Positions 1 to 13,200 of a stretch of 64,000 nt of DNA are shown piece after piece; the stretch's first letter is position 1, and every line of letters starts with the position of its first letter. The stretch is from Dysidea avara (taxonomy: Eukaryota; Porifera; Demospongiae; Dictyoceratida; Dysideidae). Made by a program: the position numbers and the translations under genes. Where the stretch lies: positions 30,434,472 to 30,498,471 of the forward strand of contig NC_089276.1 of NCBI RefSeq assembly GCF_963678975.1. The letters run 5' to 3'. The notes under the pieces were generated by a model. It had not been told where the DNA came from. It was given only the letters and a program-made list of their open reading frames with translations, and did not search any database.

Positions 1-3000
1 TTGGATCTCGTGAACAGTCTGGTCCGCACTGCTACCAGTGTTGTCCAAGACAGGCATCATTACCAGCATCTGCTGCTTCTGTGCATCACCATTCTATCTC
101 CCCTGCTTCGTTAAAACTGGACTACTCTCAACATCGTTCCTCGGCAACAAATTCTGAGCCATTTATCTGTGGAGGATGTGTTGACAAATCTCTTCTAGCA
201 CAGAGAGACTTCCCTAAACTAACGAAGCATAAAACAAGACTTAAAAAGAATGGGTTGCAGGTGTCTTCTTCGTCAGCAACACCAAAAGCAAACAATGATC
301 ACAAGCCAATGCTGTCATTGTCTGTTCCTACAAAATCATCCACTGTGGTTAGGCAGGAAGTGACTACAAAACCTGAGCCATCTTTGTCAGAATTGTATAA
401 CAGGTATTTGAATGATGAAGGTACTGTTCAGCTAACTAAGGAACAATTGAAGATGAGCCCAACTCCTTCATTCTCCCCTATCCCACACAAGTCTCCCGTC
501 AAATACAAACAACCACATCAAGACTTGAAACTCCATCCTGGCAATAAGCGTGAAGGTATTGACAGTCCCTCACAGCTAATACAACGAAAAGTGGACAGGA
601 TGCTCCGAGACTACTGTGCCTGCAGAGTAAGCTTTAAATAAAATTATAGCTTAATTATTTAAGCTATGAGTTGTTTTGTACATATTTGGTAAGGATGAAA
701 TTTTACCCTTACCTTATACAGTATCCTGGTATTATTCCCTGAAATGTAGTTATTGTACAACATAAACTAGTGAAAACTTTTGATGTGTGTTTATGTCCAC
801 ATTTACTGGAATTTGTTTACATTTATCTACTGTATGTTTACAAGAGCATGTCACATTTATGTGCGTGTGTTTATGTGTTATGCCCATTTGCCTGACATAG
901 TGTTCCAATTTATACTCTTATTGTTTCATTTTTATTATTCAGCTACATTGTGTTTCATTATAGCATGACGTAGATACACTTGGAGATGATAGCCCACGTA
1001 CAGAGGGTGACAAGCTCAGAGTGTCACTAGCAGCACAGCGAAATGCTGGCCTTGCTACTAGCCAGCCTAGACCTGACCAAAGGTACTACAGTATGCATAA
1101 TACAGATGTTACAGTAACAGAATCTGTATGCTGTAAGTACTAGTGCATTGTGGTCCCTAATTTTTTCAGGCCATTATACAACCAATGGTACTGAATTTAC
1201 TTTATATAGTACCACTCAAATGCAATATTGCCTTGCAATAATGCGAGCGATTAAAATACTTGCTAATTAAAGGGTGCGGCACTCGTGAGTACTCATTCCA
1301 GGGATTAATACTTTCAAGTGAAAAGGGTGCCATGTTTTTTAAAATAGTGATTTTTAAAAAAATTGTTCACACTCTTGTGAGACGATTGTTGTTGTAGATG
1401 TATATCATGTATGACAAGTACTGTTTTAACATTTAAAGTAATACTAGATATGCACTTCAAATTCAACACTGATTTGGGTCTCGTTCTGAGAAAGATGTGT
1501 TGATTCTTAAAGTTTGATTGTTGTATTGTTGATAGAAAGTTAGAAATTTGATCTCCAAAAACTGTTTATTGAAATGGTGTGAACTAATGCATGGGCCTAG
1601 TGTAATTTAATTTGATTGTATAGTACAAAATTTGTGCTGAAAAACAAATAACTTGTGTTGTTCCCCAAAAGCAGCTAAGTTGTTCAGGATTAATTTACAC
1701 TGTAACCATAGTGAGTTGTGCTCCAAAGGTTACTGTTCACTGACATGACACCTCTTGAACAGTGGTTTTGATTTAGAAATGTTGGCTTAAATTGTGGAAG
1801 TTAAACTTTAACAAAAGATTTATTAGAAACCTCCTTTGAAATCTGTCTTGCTATTGACTGGAGAAACAGGACTCATTTTTAAAGTGGTTTACATATATAT
1901 GCATTTAACAAGTTTAATCTGATGATTTCACTGGAACTCATCTAGGTTTCCTATTATATGGTACCCTGTTATTTGTGACCATGCAGTTCAATAGAAATGG
2001 TATTATAGTTTGAGACACCATTACCAAGTTGTGACAATTACACTTAGCTGTATCAATAGAGTACTAGGTTTTCACTTTCAAGGTTCTCAAAAACTACCCC
2101 ATCTGTTGCTTCCAAAGGTTTGTGACAATCAAGTGGCTGTTCCCTCTTAATTAATGGCTGACGTCAAATGTGTGAACTGCCCCACGGCTAGCTAGAGGAT
2201 CAACTCACTATGAAACTTTCAATTAAAATTTTGGCCTAGACTAGGAAGTTTTCATCTGTTGAGTACAAGAATATGTGTACCTGATACATAAGTGTACACA
2301 CTACTATAGAGTCTGGTTGTGTTAGGTGCATTCGCCCTGTAAAACTTTACAAAAATATTAGCATGTGCTTATGGGGATTATTTATGGATCCTAGGAGTGG
2401 TATGATTTGCAGCCACCACATAAACCAGTATTTCCAGTGCATATATCTGTTGTGTTGAGTGATTTCCATACTGCAGAAGACCGTTTCATAAACATTGTTA
2501 AAGATTTGGCCTTGAAATTTTACGCCTTGTGCCTCAATCATTTTTTTCTCTGGACCTCGTGTTGGAGTTTTGTGTTCAACTGCATGTGATTAGAATTGGA
2601 ACGAAGGTCAAATTTTAACCTCCAAGGCTTTTGCAAAAAAGCTTTGAAGCTTCGTAAATTAGTAATTAGCAATCAAACTTGATGGGTATACGCTATGGTT
2701 GAAACAAATGTACAAATGCATTAATCTCTTGAAAATGTTACCGAAGCTTCAAATAAATTTCATGTCAACAGTTAATGAACACAATTGGTGGTTGTTAGTA
2801 GTGGTACAAACGCCTACACTTTATTATAGCTCCAGTATAACCATTGTTTAGACTATAACTACACCAAAAAATACATAAATGTCAGCTTTCACAAGGAGTG
2901 ACAATACTTGTGCAACTGGTTTAACTTGTTAATATCCATGGTAACAAAGCTTTGGTACAGCATCCAAAACCAAACAAAGCTTCAAACTAGGGTTGAGACA

Positions 3001-6000
3001 AATAGTTTGAAGCTTCGTTCGGTCTCATAACATTCGGATGCTGTTTTACCCCACCAAAGCTTTGTTACCATGGATACCAACATGTTAAACCAGTTGCACA
3101 AGTATTATCACTCCTTGTGGAAGCTGCCATTTACATATTTTTTGATGCAATCGTAGTTTAAACAATGGAGCTATAACAAAGTGTAGGAGTTTGTGCTACA
3201 GTGTACACCCTAAGAACCATCAATTGTGGTCATTAATAGTTGACATGACATTTGCAACAAAGCTTTGAAACTTTGGTAACATTTTGAAAAGAAGCTTTGG
3301 AGGATGTATTTGTACATTCATTCCAACCCTACTTCAAACTACCCTAGTATGCACCCATATATGACTAAACTTGACTTGTTCACACAAGCATGCGATTAGA
3401 TTTTTTTAATGCATACTACAAAGAAAATAGAAAAGATTGGGATCTTGGAGATCTGATGACTTTATAGTGACTTTAACTTGAAAAACAGAAGAAAGCAAAT
3501 AAAGACTATTTGATGTTTGATCTCGTTACTTTTCCGTAATGCATTGGACTCCTTAGCTATAACTACTGTACCAACTGCTGAAATCCTGAACCTTAGATAC
3601 AGTTAAATTCAAGGTACTATAAATACGGTGATCTAGCCTAAAATATGGCTGAACCAAACCCTAACCCTAACTGGATTACCCTAACTGGATTTACTCTTGC
3701 TAAAGCTGAACCCAAACCCTTTGGACTACTAGAATTGCGAAAATTGGTTCCTTAGATAGTAGAGGGTGTATTAGCACCCTCTACTATCTATGTACCCAAT
3801 TCTGTTTATATTATAAACATCAAGACGTCTTAAGCATATAATGACATCAGATCTCCGAAATTTGTGGAATCCCCAAGTTTTTATCAGGTGACTCAGAGAA
3901 GGAAGACGTTGATTAAAATTATATACCACTTTAGTGTGGGCGTTCAAAGGCGCCGCTCGGTGTTTAACTCGCATATTGCCCGGGCAATATCAAGATATTG
4001 CCCGGGCAATATCATGGGAAAGCGGTTTGCCAATGACTTTGATACCCAGCCAGTTCAAAGAATCGATGCGCTTTGACTCGTTATATTGAGCGACATAGAG
4101 CTTTGTATTGTGGGACTCGGTTTTGTAGAGGTTGCTAAGCTTAGTACATAGGCTAAGATAGAGTAGTTGGTTGTTACTAAAGGATAATGAAGGCACAAAA
4201 TAATTGTTTGGGCGATTGTGGATGCGTATTTCTACCCACCGCGTATCAGCCTTTGAACAGACCACGGAACAGCAAAGCTACTACTGCTACGTTGAAATAG
4301 GTTAGTAACTTACAGTTCTAAGTACTTAACTTAATATAATAACTTACTTACTGTCCCAATAGCGAAGTTAGTTGGCTTAACTTAGTACAAAAATGATAAC
4401 AATATAAACTCCATCCCACAATCGCAAGTTTTCTAACATTGCGTGTTGAAGCATAGTAACGTATTAATGACGTTTTAACGTATGGATAACGTTTTGATGG
4501 CTATTAGCCCACGCTATTAAAACCACAATCGATCTTCAGATGCTACTGTATAAAACAAATGGGATGAGTTCTCATTAGTTCTTTCACCTATTAGGTGAGT
4601 GCGCCCCAAGTGATATATATCACTTGTACCATGGCTGCTTGGGATTTTGCTGACATATACACCCGCAGCCCTCGGGCCTGCGGCCCTCGTGCTTTGGGTG
4701 TATATATCAGCAAAATCCCTCGCAGCCATGGTATAACTATTACATATACCATCTTATTTACCTGCTCATGGACTTTGAAAATATTTTTGTTTCTGTAGCC
4801 CCAATGGTATGCGTGTCATGTGTGATTGCTCGCAATGCAATGAACATGAACAAGATCATCATTCTTCAATTAATTTACCTTCATACCCATATGCGTAAAG
4901 CACTAGGGCTGGGAAAAAGCTTCGGTTTGAATTTGGCTTAAAAGGCTCACCATGGATTAGCTAATCAACCAAGGTATAGTTTGAGCCCTGTAGTCACTTA
5001 TCAATCATGTATGTACAAGAAACAAGCATGTGCTTAATTAATATAATACATGTGCTTAACAACCAGACTCTACGGTTACAGAAACAAGGTGTATTCTAGA
5101 AAGCATACAAGGTTCAATGTATGCCCTTTCAAAAACCAATGATTTTGTTTGTCCTACTATTCAAAGGTGAAGACAGTATCAAAACAGCTTGTGTGACCTT
5201 ACATTGCTAATTGAATCCATACAATGCACAGTGAGAATGAATTATTCAATACTGTTGAAGGCAAATGTCAATAGAGAGGCTGTTGTAAGAGAGGTATGTT
5301 CGGTTATTCAAATACCAAACCATTGAGTGTAGTTGTGTATCATACACTACAATAGTAGTGTATAGTAGAGACCACAAAGGAGTAGGCGTGGCCCACAAAA
5401 TAAAAGCACCCAAAAAACTTCAATTTTCCCTGACGACTATGAGGCAGTATTGGTTAGGCCAAACTAAGGCCAACAAGTTTTCAGATCGACCCGAAACGCT
5501 TTCAACAAGTTGCTATGGAATTTTAAAAATAATTTATTTAACAGAATTTTCTACTGACTGACTGATGCTTTCAGACAATTGTAACAGCTAAGGCTACGGG
5601 CTTAATTTTTTCACTGTTCAACGTCGCCTCGGCCTGACAGGTGCCTTTTGGCATACCGCAGTACGTGCAATGCCTTCTTCATGGACTTACTATTGTCCTC
5701 CTTTGTGTCCCATTCATCCTTTGCTGACAGCGAAGTGTCGATTTGGCAATAGCACGTGATGGCTTCCCTTCCGCGTAATGGAAATTGTCCGTATTTGTTA
5801 TAGTGGCTATTTTGATAGCAGAGGCACTTTTCAAACAGTTCTTGATTTGTACTGCTGTGTAACAGGTTGAACATAGCTGACAACGAAGCATATTGGATAC
5901 TTCACTTTTCAGACGATAATTGGGACACGCGGCGTCATTTCAGATGCGGTATACGTGGGTTCACCAGTCATAATAATTATTTACAAAAAAAAGTTAACAA

Positions 6001-6999
6001 ACAAGTACACAGAAAAATTTGGAATTTTCAACTAGAGTAGGGACCATAGCACATCGCTAAAAAGTACTGAAACAAGCTGGAGTAGTGCATGATATTAAAT
6101 CACAGTGAAACAATAAGAAGTGCTATATCCCTACTGTGCATTTCCATTATGGTATCTTGAGCACAGTAGGGATGTAACACTTCTTATTGTTTTACTGTGA
6201 TTTAACACCGTGCACTACTCCAGCTTGTTTCAGTACTTTTTACCAATGTGCTATGGTCCCTACTCTAGTTGAAAATTCCAAATTTTTCTGTGTACTTGTA
6301 CATATAGGAGGCAAAAAATTCTTGACAGGGATGCATTTATACTAACATCATGGGGTATCAAGTTACACAGTATTGCATGTGCTTGCCTTGCCACAGTTTA
6401 TACAGATCATGTGAGGATTTTTTGTCACCATAAACAACCGTGGCCCTATTGTCTCTTTATGTCTTGTGGGCAAGTAATCAATTGTGTAATGTCACATCAT
6501 TGTAGCAATACACGTACATACAATAGTGTGGTGTATGCCAGTCCTCTTTTATACTTGAGTGTCTAACTTGTGAATAAGACATGAGCCATAGAGCCGATAA
6601 TTATACTGGTCATTTTATGCTCTAATGGACCTTAAGTATCTGGTTGATGTCCTAATTGTTAAGTTTCTGTGTTATAGAATGTACTGTGTACTGCCATTTC
6701 AAGTACAGTAGTATGTTATGATTTGTATTGTATAAATGTATTGTGTTGGTCTTTGTTCACATATGTACATAATAACTCTTGTTATATATATTACACAGCA
6801 TCTGTTTAAAAGCCATTGTCTTCTATTTTGTAGGGTAAGTGTAGCGCTTGGAGGAGGGGATTACTGGACAGACAAGATGGCCGAATTCACAGGAAAACCT
6901 CACCGGGTTGTTTTCAACGATACAATGGAGAAAATCTACTCAAGATTGTATACCAATGCCAGCAGTAGTAGTCCCCCTAAGAAGGGCAGCCTGGATTAG
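1..6999 (+). CDS. 3' part of an unrecognised gene with paired CxxC motifs (three exons)
   Basis: The frame is open from position 3, so the 5' end lies outside the window. Exons are 1-626, 964-1082 and 6834-6999; donors (A|gtaagc, AG|gtacta) and acceptors (tatag, tgtag) are canonical and all junctions keep frame, giving 302 visible residues. Residues 10-14 (C-Y-Q-C-C) and 56-59 (C-G-G-C) form two CxxC pairs that could bind zinc. The middle is Ser/Pro/Lys-rich and probably disordered. The C-terminus is more ordered, with a GGGDYWTDKMAEF segment followed by HRVVFND. I do not recognise the family. Intron 2 (5.75 kb) is filled with fold-back repeats. An AATAAA at 7010-7015 lies 11 bases past the stop. 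The gene converges with GIPC, stop to stop 263 bp. Exon structure is fairly secure; function is unknown. Confidence 0.72.
2697..3328. mobile_element. 632-bp fold-back element
   Basis: Two arms of about 300 bp (2697-2992 and 3005-3328) are imperfect inverted repeats of each other and nearly touch. The outer ends read GGTTGAAAC against GGTTGGAA in reverse complement. Shared inner blocks include ATCCATGGTAACAAAGCTTTG and the stretch around CAAGTATTATCACTCCTTGTG. The centre is a small hairpin of AAGCTTCAAACTA and TAGTTTGAAGCTT. No reading frame is present. It lies in intron 2 of the first gene. The arms have drifted by roughly a tenth or more, so this is not a fresh insertion. Confidence 0.75.
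3741..3802. repeat. hairpin around TAGATAGTAGAGGGTG
   Basis: A stem of about 28 bases, AAATTGG..TAGATAGTAGAGGGTG, is followed by a six-base loop and its complement. It is probably a small MITE. Just upstream (3657-3690) lie short runs of CCCTAA, the animal telomere motif. Confidence 0.6.
3973..4012. repeat. double palindrome ATATTGCCCGGGCAATAT
   Basis: The 18-base perfect palindrome ATATTGCCCGGGCAATAT occurs twice, at 3973-3990 and 3995-4012, separated by CAAG. It is a GC-rich island in AT-rich sequence. Whether it is a protein-binding site or the core of a decayed element cannot be told. Confidence 0.7.
4627..4733. mobile_element. 107-bp fold-back MITE with GC-rich loop
   Basis: The arms TACCATGGCTGC..GGGATTTTGCTGA and TCAGCAAAATCCC..GCAGCCATGGTA are inverted repeats of about 45 bases. 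They enclose a GC-rich centre that is itself partly palindromic (GCAGCCCTCGGGCCTGCGGC). No coding capacity. Confidence 0.7.
5337..6303 (-). mobile_element. composite fold-back element, copy 1
   Basis: This 0.97-kb unit is the reverse complement of 13862-14788. It has a roughly 665-bp body (5337-6000) and a 300-bp palindromic end (6001-6299), whose arms begin ACAAGTACACAGAAAAATTTGG and end in its complement. The body carries, on the minus strand at about 5611-5883, an open frame that includes DEWDTKED and [11 protein letters not shown]; the same peptide motifs are readable in copy 2. The far end carries GTATCATACACTA and its partner TAGTGTATAGTAG. It sits in intron 2 of the first gene. No known transposase is visible. 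Confidence 0.75.
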
Positions 7000-7009
7000 C
7001 TGCTCCCTC

Positions 7010-7015
7010 AATAAA
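7010..7015 (+). other. polyadenylation signal AATAAA of the first gene
   Basis: A canonical AATAAA lies 11 bases after the stop of the plus-strand gene. On the other strand, AATAAA complements occur at 7255-7260, almost touching the GIPC stop, and at 7050-7055, so the 3' ends of the two convergent transcripts may overlap by up to about 200 bases. Confidence 0.6.
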
Positions 7016-7262
7016 ATATAGATAAGATTTTATCCCTTATAAGAAGATTTTTATTATTAATAATTGAGTAATGTATAGGAGGTTGTCTTTCCTTTTTGTC
7101 ACTTGCTTGTTGTATAGTTTGTGTATTATTAGAGGCCCTTCACATGACTTAATGGATTACGACATGAACAATGCCGGTATAACAACACAAACTCACTTTT
7201 TTTCAAAAAATAAAACAAAAATGACAAGAAAGATTGTGAAATAAATAGCATGTGTTTATTAG

Positions 7263-10200
7263 CTAAGGGTGTTGTTGCTGTTGTGTTCTATTATTGCGTG
7301 CTGTTTCTATTGTGGTCCATACATCCATTACAAATTCGTCTGGAAACTCAAATTCGCCTAAGGCATCATCCATTGCTAGAGCGAAGTCGTCAATATCATG
7401 CTTATCCTTGCCCAGATCAACCATGGTAGTTGCTGTGTGGAAATGACAACACACAATATATTATATAGGAACACCTCTTTAAGGACCCTTCATATCAAAA
7501 TTAACTCTGCAGTTTCCAAGGTTCCTATACACTGCAACTTCAACTTTGAAATATGATAATAATTCAATAGCTTTAAACCAATTACATGATCTTACTAAAT
7601 AGGAAGCTGTAGGTCACACAAAAACTTCAGATTATAACAGTGGCAAATTTAAACAAGTGACATCTGGTTAGATAAGTTTCTCTGTAACAGCAAATGTCGG
7701 GAGTCAGCTGATAAAACATTCTAAACATACAGGGATGTGTAGTAGTGCAATCAAAAAAAAAATTAATCTAAAAATGAAGCAGGGTTTCAGTGATAATAAA
7801 AAATAAATAAAACAAGAATGAGGTAGCTATCTACAACAGGAAAATTCCTACATTGGCATGTTCAATGCTACAATAGACATTTTCCCACATAGCCAACCAT
7901 CATTCATCTCTCTTGTTTTACTACTACCTATTACTTTAGTTTGTTATAGCATACACTATTGCTATGATATGCACATGTGGGTGTGACTGCTTTAATAGAG
8001 TATAATTTTGTTGAGTATCTCAAGTGGCATGGTTGCCATGTCTTGTTCTCTACAGCAAAACTGCAGCTGGTTGCCATTATGGGGCATGGTAGTGACCATT
8101 AAGAGTGGCTGCATGTTATGATTGTTTAAACTCATGGTCACTGTAATGATTGTTTTATAAGTCCAGCTACAGTTAGCTATCTTCCCACTAGTACCAGTGG
8201 CATAGCCAGACCCGGGCAAGCCAGGGAATCAAGTCACTTAGCCCTACCATCAACTACCCAGAGTAATTAAGGAGGTGGGCTGAATTGCTGATGAACAATC
8301 ACTATACAAGAACAGCTAACACAACTTACTGTGTGTCTGCTTCACCAATGCTTTCTTTCTGGCTGGCCAGCACTAAACGGGTTTCCCCCTGGGGTTTTAC
8401 TGTAAGTTATTTGATATGGCATTAATGGCTAATGAAAAGCAATGAATAGAAACAAGATCACATGATTAAAATGCGGTCAGCTTTGTGACAAAGGACTAGA
8501 CAGAAATTTTTTCCATACAAATAGTGACAGTGTGTCTTTGTGTTTGTGGACTGTGATGAAAACCTTGATGAAAACTCAAATTGATTCGAAGTTATGAAAT
8601 GTGTGAACCCGTTCGAGCTGTGTGTATGGAAACTGGGCTTAGACTGATAGTTCAGATGGTATGGAGTACATCTCCAGTTTATAGTCATCACGTGATGTGA
8701 GTCGTCTACTACAAGCACTCCGTGCTTTCATTCAAATTCCCTGCTAGTCTGGTATTAAGACACTGCTATACGTATGTGATAGGAAGACAATAGCTAGCTA
8801 GCGGTAACATTGTAAGGTTATTATCTTGCATAAGGTTAGTGTAGGTAGAATACATAGCTATATACATTGTTAGTGATGTACAACACATTTTAAAATGTCT
8901 ATTGATGTCCATATGAAGATGGGAATGTGTGTTACATGGAGTTGAATGGCTTGCCCACCCAGTGCCTGGGCATGGCAAAAAGTCTGGCTACACCACTGAC
9001 TAGTACTCATACAATATCTTGTGCAATGAAGCCATACCAATGTGTACAGTGTATATATTTTCATATTGGCACTTTGTGCATATTTTGATGCCATAAAACT
9101 ATTTGAGGGGCTAAGATGACACCTGTGCAATTGAAGATAAGGCAAAGCACAGTAGGCAGACACTCATCAGAACCAGAAAAATATACATGCCACAAGTGAT
9201 TTTGTTACTGTGGCATGAAAAAACTCCAAAACACGATGATAGGCCTGCCTGCCTAACAGATAGCCTGCATTAAAAATTCAGCCTTCTGTAAGTGTTTTAA
9301 CTCTGGAATTGATGATAGATTAACTAATATTCCACAGGGATGACTTTTGTCGTGTATGGTATTTCTATGGTGGTTTCAAACAGCAGTATTTTGGTAAGCG
9401 TCTAAGGAGGCACCCCTACTGAACAGTATTACTAACAATACTGTTTGAAACATTTTAATTATTGAAGTTCCCATGTTACCAACTGTAGTGGATAAGTACA
9501 CATCATAGACACATACCTAACTCAGTATCTCGGATTCCCATGAAACTCTCTAACAGATCATCCACCTTATAACAGGCATCCATTTCCCACGAGTCATCCT
9601 CCTAAGCAACAACAATTACCAGTACACCGAGTAGCTAGTATATTACAAAATTAATATGCATGTTGGCTCATGTGCACACTCCTTATAATATATTTGCTTT
9701 TACACAAGTCAAGGATTTATTATTGAGATTAGAAATCAACACTACAATTTGCTAGCGTCATCATCCAAAATTACTACTGGTATATAAGTACACAAATAAC
9801 TGTAATATAATTAATTTAAAATGCAGTTGTGGTTTGTTTTGCACCTAAATATACACAAAGTGTCTATCAAAATTTTGCATTGTCTACTCATCTAGTGCAC
9901 CCAATTAAATAGGTAACTCATTTTTTCCCATGCGATGATGTGTGTATCTGATGTAGTCAAAGCAGGCAACTACAATACACAAATCAATTTGAACATAAAA
10001 TCAAACTTTTGCTGGTGGTCTTTCAGATTATGCCAAGCCAAATATAATCATCATACAGTATGATAGTACCATATATCAGGGATCATGAAGGTTTGGGCTT
10101 TTTGGCCAAAACATCACCTTAAAAAAAACTATAGCTTCACAATACCTTCATTGCTCCTTGGCAGTATTGGTCAGGGTATAGACAAGCCCCAAAGTGCCTT

Positions 10201-13200
10201 AGAGTGACCTAGCTGAAACACTTAAAATTTAAATTATGTAGTGGAATTTTCTACTAACTGACTTCCTGATGTCGTCAGACTAGCGCAACTCCGTAATGGC
10301 TAATGCTATTGGCTTAATATTTCACTGTTCGATGTTGCTTCAGCCTGACGGTGCCTTTTGGCATACTGCAGTATGTACAACACATACTTCATGGACATAC
10401 TTGTGTCCTCCCATTTATTTTTGCTGACAGTGCAAGGTATTGATTTGCAGCCGTGTGATGGCTTCCCTAGCTAAATTTGTGACAGAATTGCAGAGGTCCT
10501 TCTTGTAGTATGCTTTATTTGTAACAATGAGTAGCGAGAGAGAGGGCTGAACATAGCTGAATATGAAACGTAATGGCCACTTTGCTATTTCAGTAAATAA
10601 CAGATGAAAATAATAAGCCTGGCTCTGTTCTTTAATCTAATGCAGTATGCACGGGTTCACCAGTCAAAATAGTGTTGCAAAAACGTAAACAAATAAGTAC
10701 ATGTATAAGGAAAACTTTGGAATTTTAAGAGATCATAGAAACAATTAATAGCAAAACAAGAAAGGTCGCCTACACCTGCAGATATAGCAGTTAATCCTTA
10801 ATTCAGTTGTGGGTACAGACTTAAGTAGGGATTAATGTCCATTAGTTAATCTTCAGGTATAAGGTGACTTCCCTTGTTTCACTACTTTTTATTTCTATGA
10901 TCCTACGTAGCTAATCAAACTTTAAAAAAATTCCTTATACTTGTAGGCATACTATTATTACCACATACGTCATTGAAACTATAAATTGTATCAACTAGCT
11001 ATCACATTAAAAAAAAAACACACATCTAAGGACCCTACTTAAATTGCAGTACATTTGGTAGCACTGGAGTCAATGACTCTTGTTGTCCCTGGGATCTGTT
11101 TATAGGTTTAGGATACATGTAGATACTAGCCTATATTATGACTGGCATAATTTTCAGCGTAACAGGTGCATGAAGCACCAAGCATATTGATCATCCCACT
11201 ATTTACATGTTATGTAGAAATTTTCAACAGCTTCAGGCAGAAGCTCTCAAAACAATTTTTGCCTAGAATTTTAGTGACACTAGTATCTGATAATGGCCCT
11301 CACTGTTTCTCAAAAGAGTTTCACTGCTATCATGTGATAAAACTTCAGACATGCAACCTAGCTGTAGCGCATGCTAGGGATAGAGAGTCACAACAAGCAA
11401 CAAGGCAAGATTCTAAAAAAAGTTATCACTCATGAATAAAGAAACCACATGTTACCTCAGTTGGTATAAGCAGTTAGGTATGTAATTATTTGTGGTCCAT
11501 TGACCTTATTACATTAAGCAGCACATGCACAGCACTGGTGGTATTTCACACAACAATGAACATTGGTCAGGCTAACCTCCACTACATGTGTGCATATTTG
11601 GAGTGATAGTGGACACTAGTTAATAAGAAACAATCACCATGAAACACAATTAAATTATAGCCAGGCCACACATATGGTCTCATTGGTATTACTGTACATA
11701 CATACATGTACCTGTACATTTAGACTATATATATATTAGACTCTTAAATTAGGATACATCTGTATGGATACTTCATGGTCCCCAAGGTGTAAGGAATACA
11801 TGTAGATGGGTTCAACTTTCACATGGCATACCAAAAGATTCTAAATATTAAATAGACACAGAATTCAGGCCATAGGGAAGTCCCAAATATCCATTAACCA
11901 ACACCAAGGGACTACAACAACCAGGATACTTTTGCCCACACTGTCTTGGCTCCACTGTATTAAATGATTTCAGTGATTCGAGTAAGTACTTAGCGGTTCA
12001 TGTTGAATTTTACTGACTTCAGTCACTCACAGATATTTTACTCAAAAATAACCTCCTATATTAGGAGGATAAACTAGTAAAGTTACAACTTATCTGAGCT
12101 ATTTTATCTAACCTCATTGCATTTTGGATGCCAAAGCTTTTGCAGCAAATAGTACTGTAGTAAGTACAGCACAACCTTCCACAGTAAGGAAATAAGGCTA
12201 TACATCGTATCAAATGGCCACTAGCTATGGTATGTATCATACAACTAACAAACTTTGATGGAGGTACACTAAAGATGACAAATATGATATGGACATGTAA
12301 GTCAGAATTTGATAACCTTTAATTCATGAACATTTATGACTTAGAGATTTTTATCAACATTTAATTTGTCAAAGCTGATAAAGTGAGCTTGTTTTACTTC
12401 CTGCAACATTTTGCCATAGATCCTTTACACCCCGGGATAGGAATCTCCATGTACTTGCTGTACTTACGTGCTGGATTATCCGCACCGTTAATTAATTGGT
12501 GTTGACTGGAAGGAGAAAACTCTGATCCATTGTTCTGTAGTGAATTTCGTGTTGTTTGATACAGTAATCTCGTTCTTTACTTCGAATAAGGTGGAAAGAT
12601 GATTGTGGACGCAAAAACAGTGACAAAACTCGCTGACAGACCCAAGCGATTAAAACTTTGGCTAGCTGTAACTCTGGAATTGTTCACTCTATGAGCGTCA
12701 AATTCAGTCCGTAAGTATAACTTGGGATAAGGAATCAAACCAGCAAAGTCATTAGTCCATATCTCCGTGTTCAAATCTTGTTGTTTGAATGGTGGCGACA
12801 AATTTTGGCTAGCTCTACCCGCCTGAAACAACGTCTTCTTAACTTACAATTTGTTATGTGTACTTATCCATCCTTTGTTAATCGAACTGAAGTAAACCCA
12901 TTGCCTGTACTGTCCACTAAACAGAGAATTAATACGCTAAAGTCGAGTTACCGATGCATCAATTCATATATCTCTTTGTAGAAAGGTGTTGACGGAGGTG
13001 CGGATGGAAGTGTTAAAAACAGAAGATTCCAATCCTGGGGTGTAAAGGATCTATGATTTTGCAGAGCACTGTCAGACTTCTTTCATTTTGTAGCAAAATC
13101 AATCCAACAAAAAATGGATCATGTAAATAATTATACAGATACTATTGCTTACCACTTCCTCAACCACAGCAGGACCATTCTTTTTTAACCGCAGAGTAGC

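Noticed and set aside
12577-12981. Frames on both strands within 12415-13055
   Set aside because: They lie wholly inside a MITE, overlap each other on opposite strands and match no transposase pattern I know.
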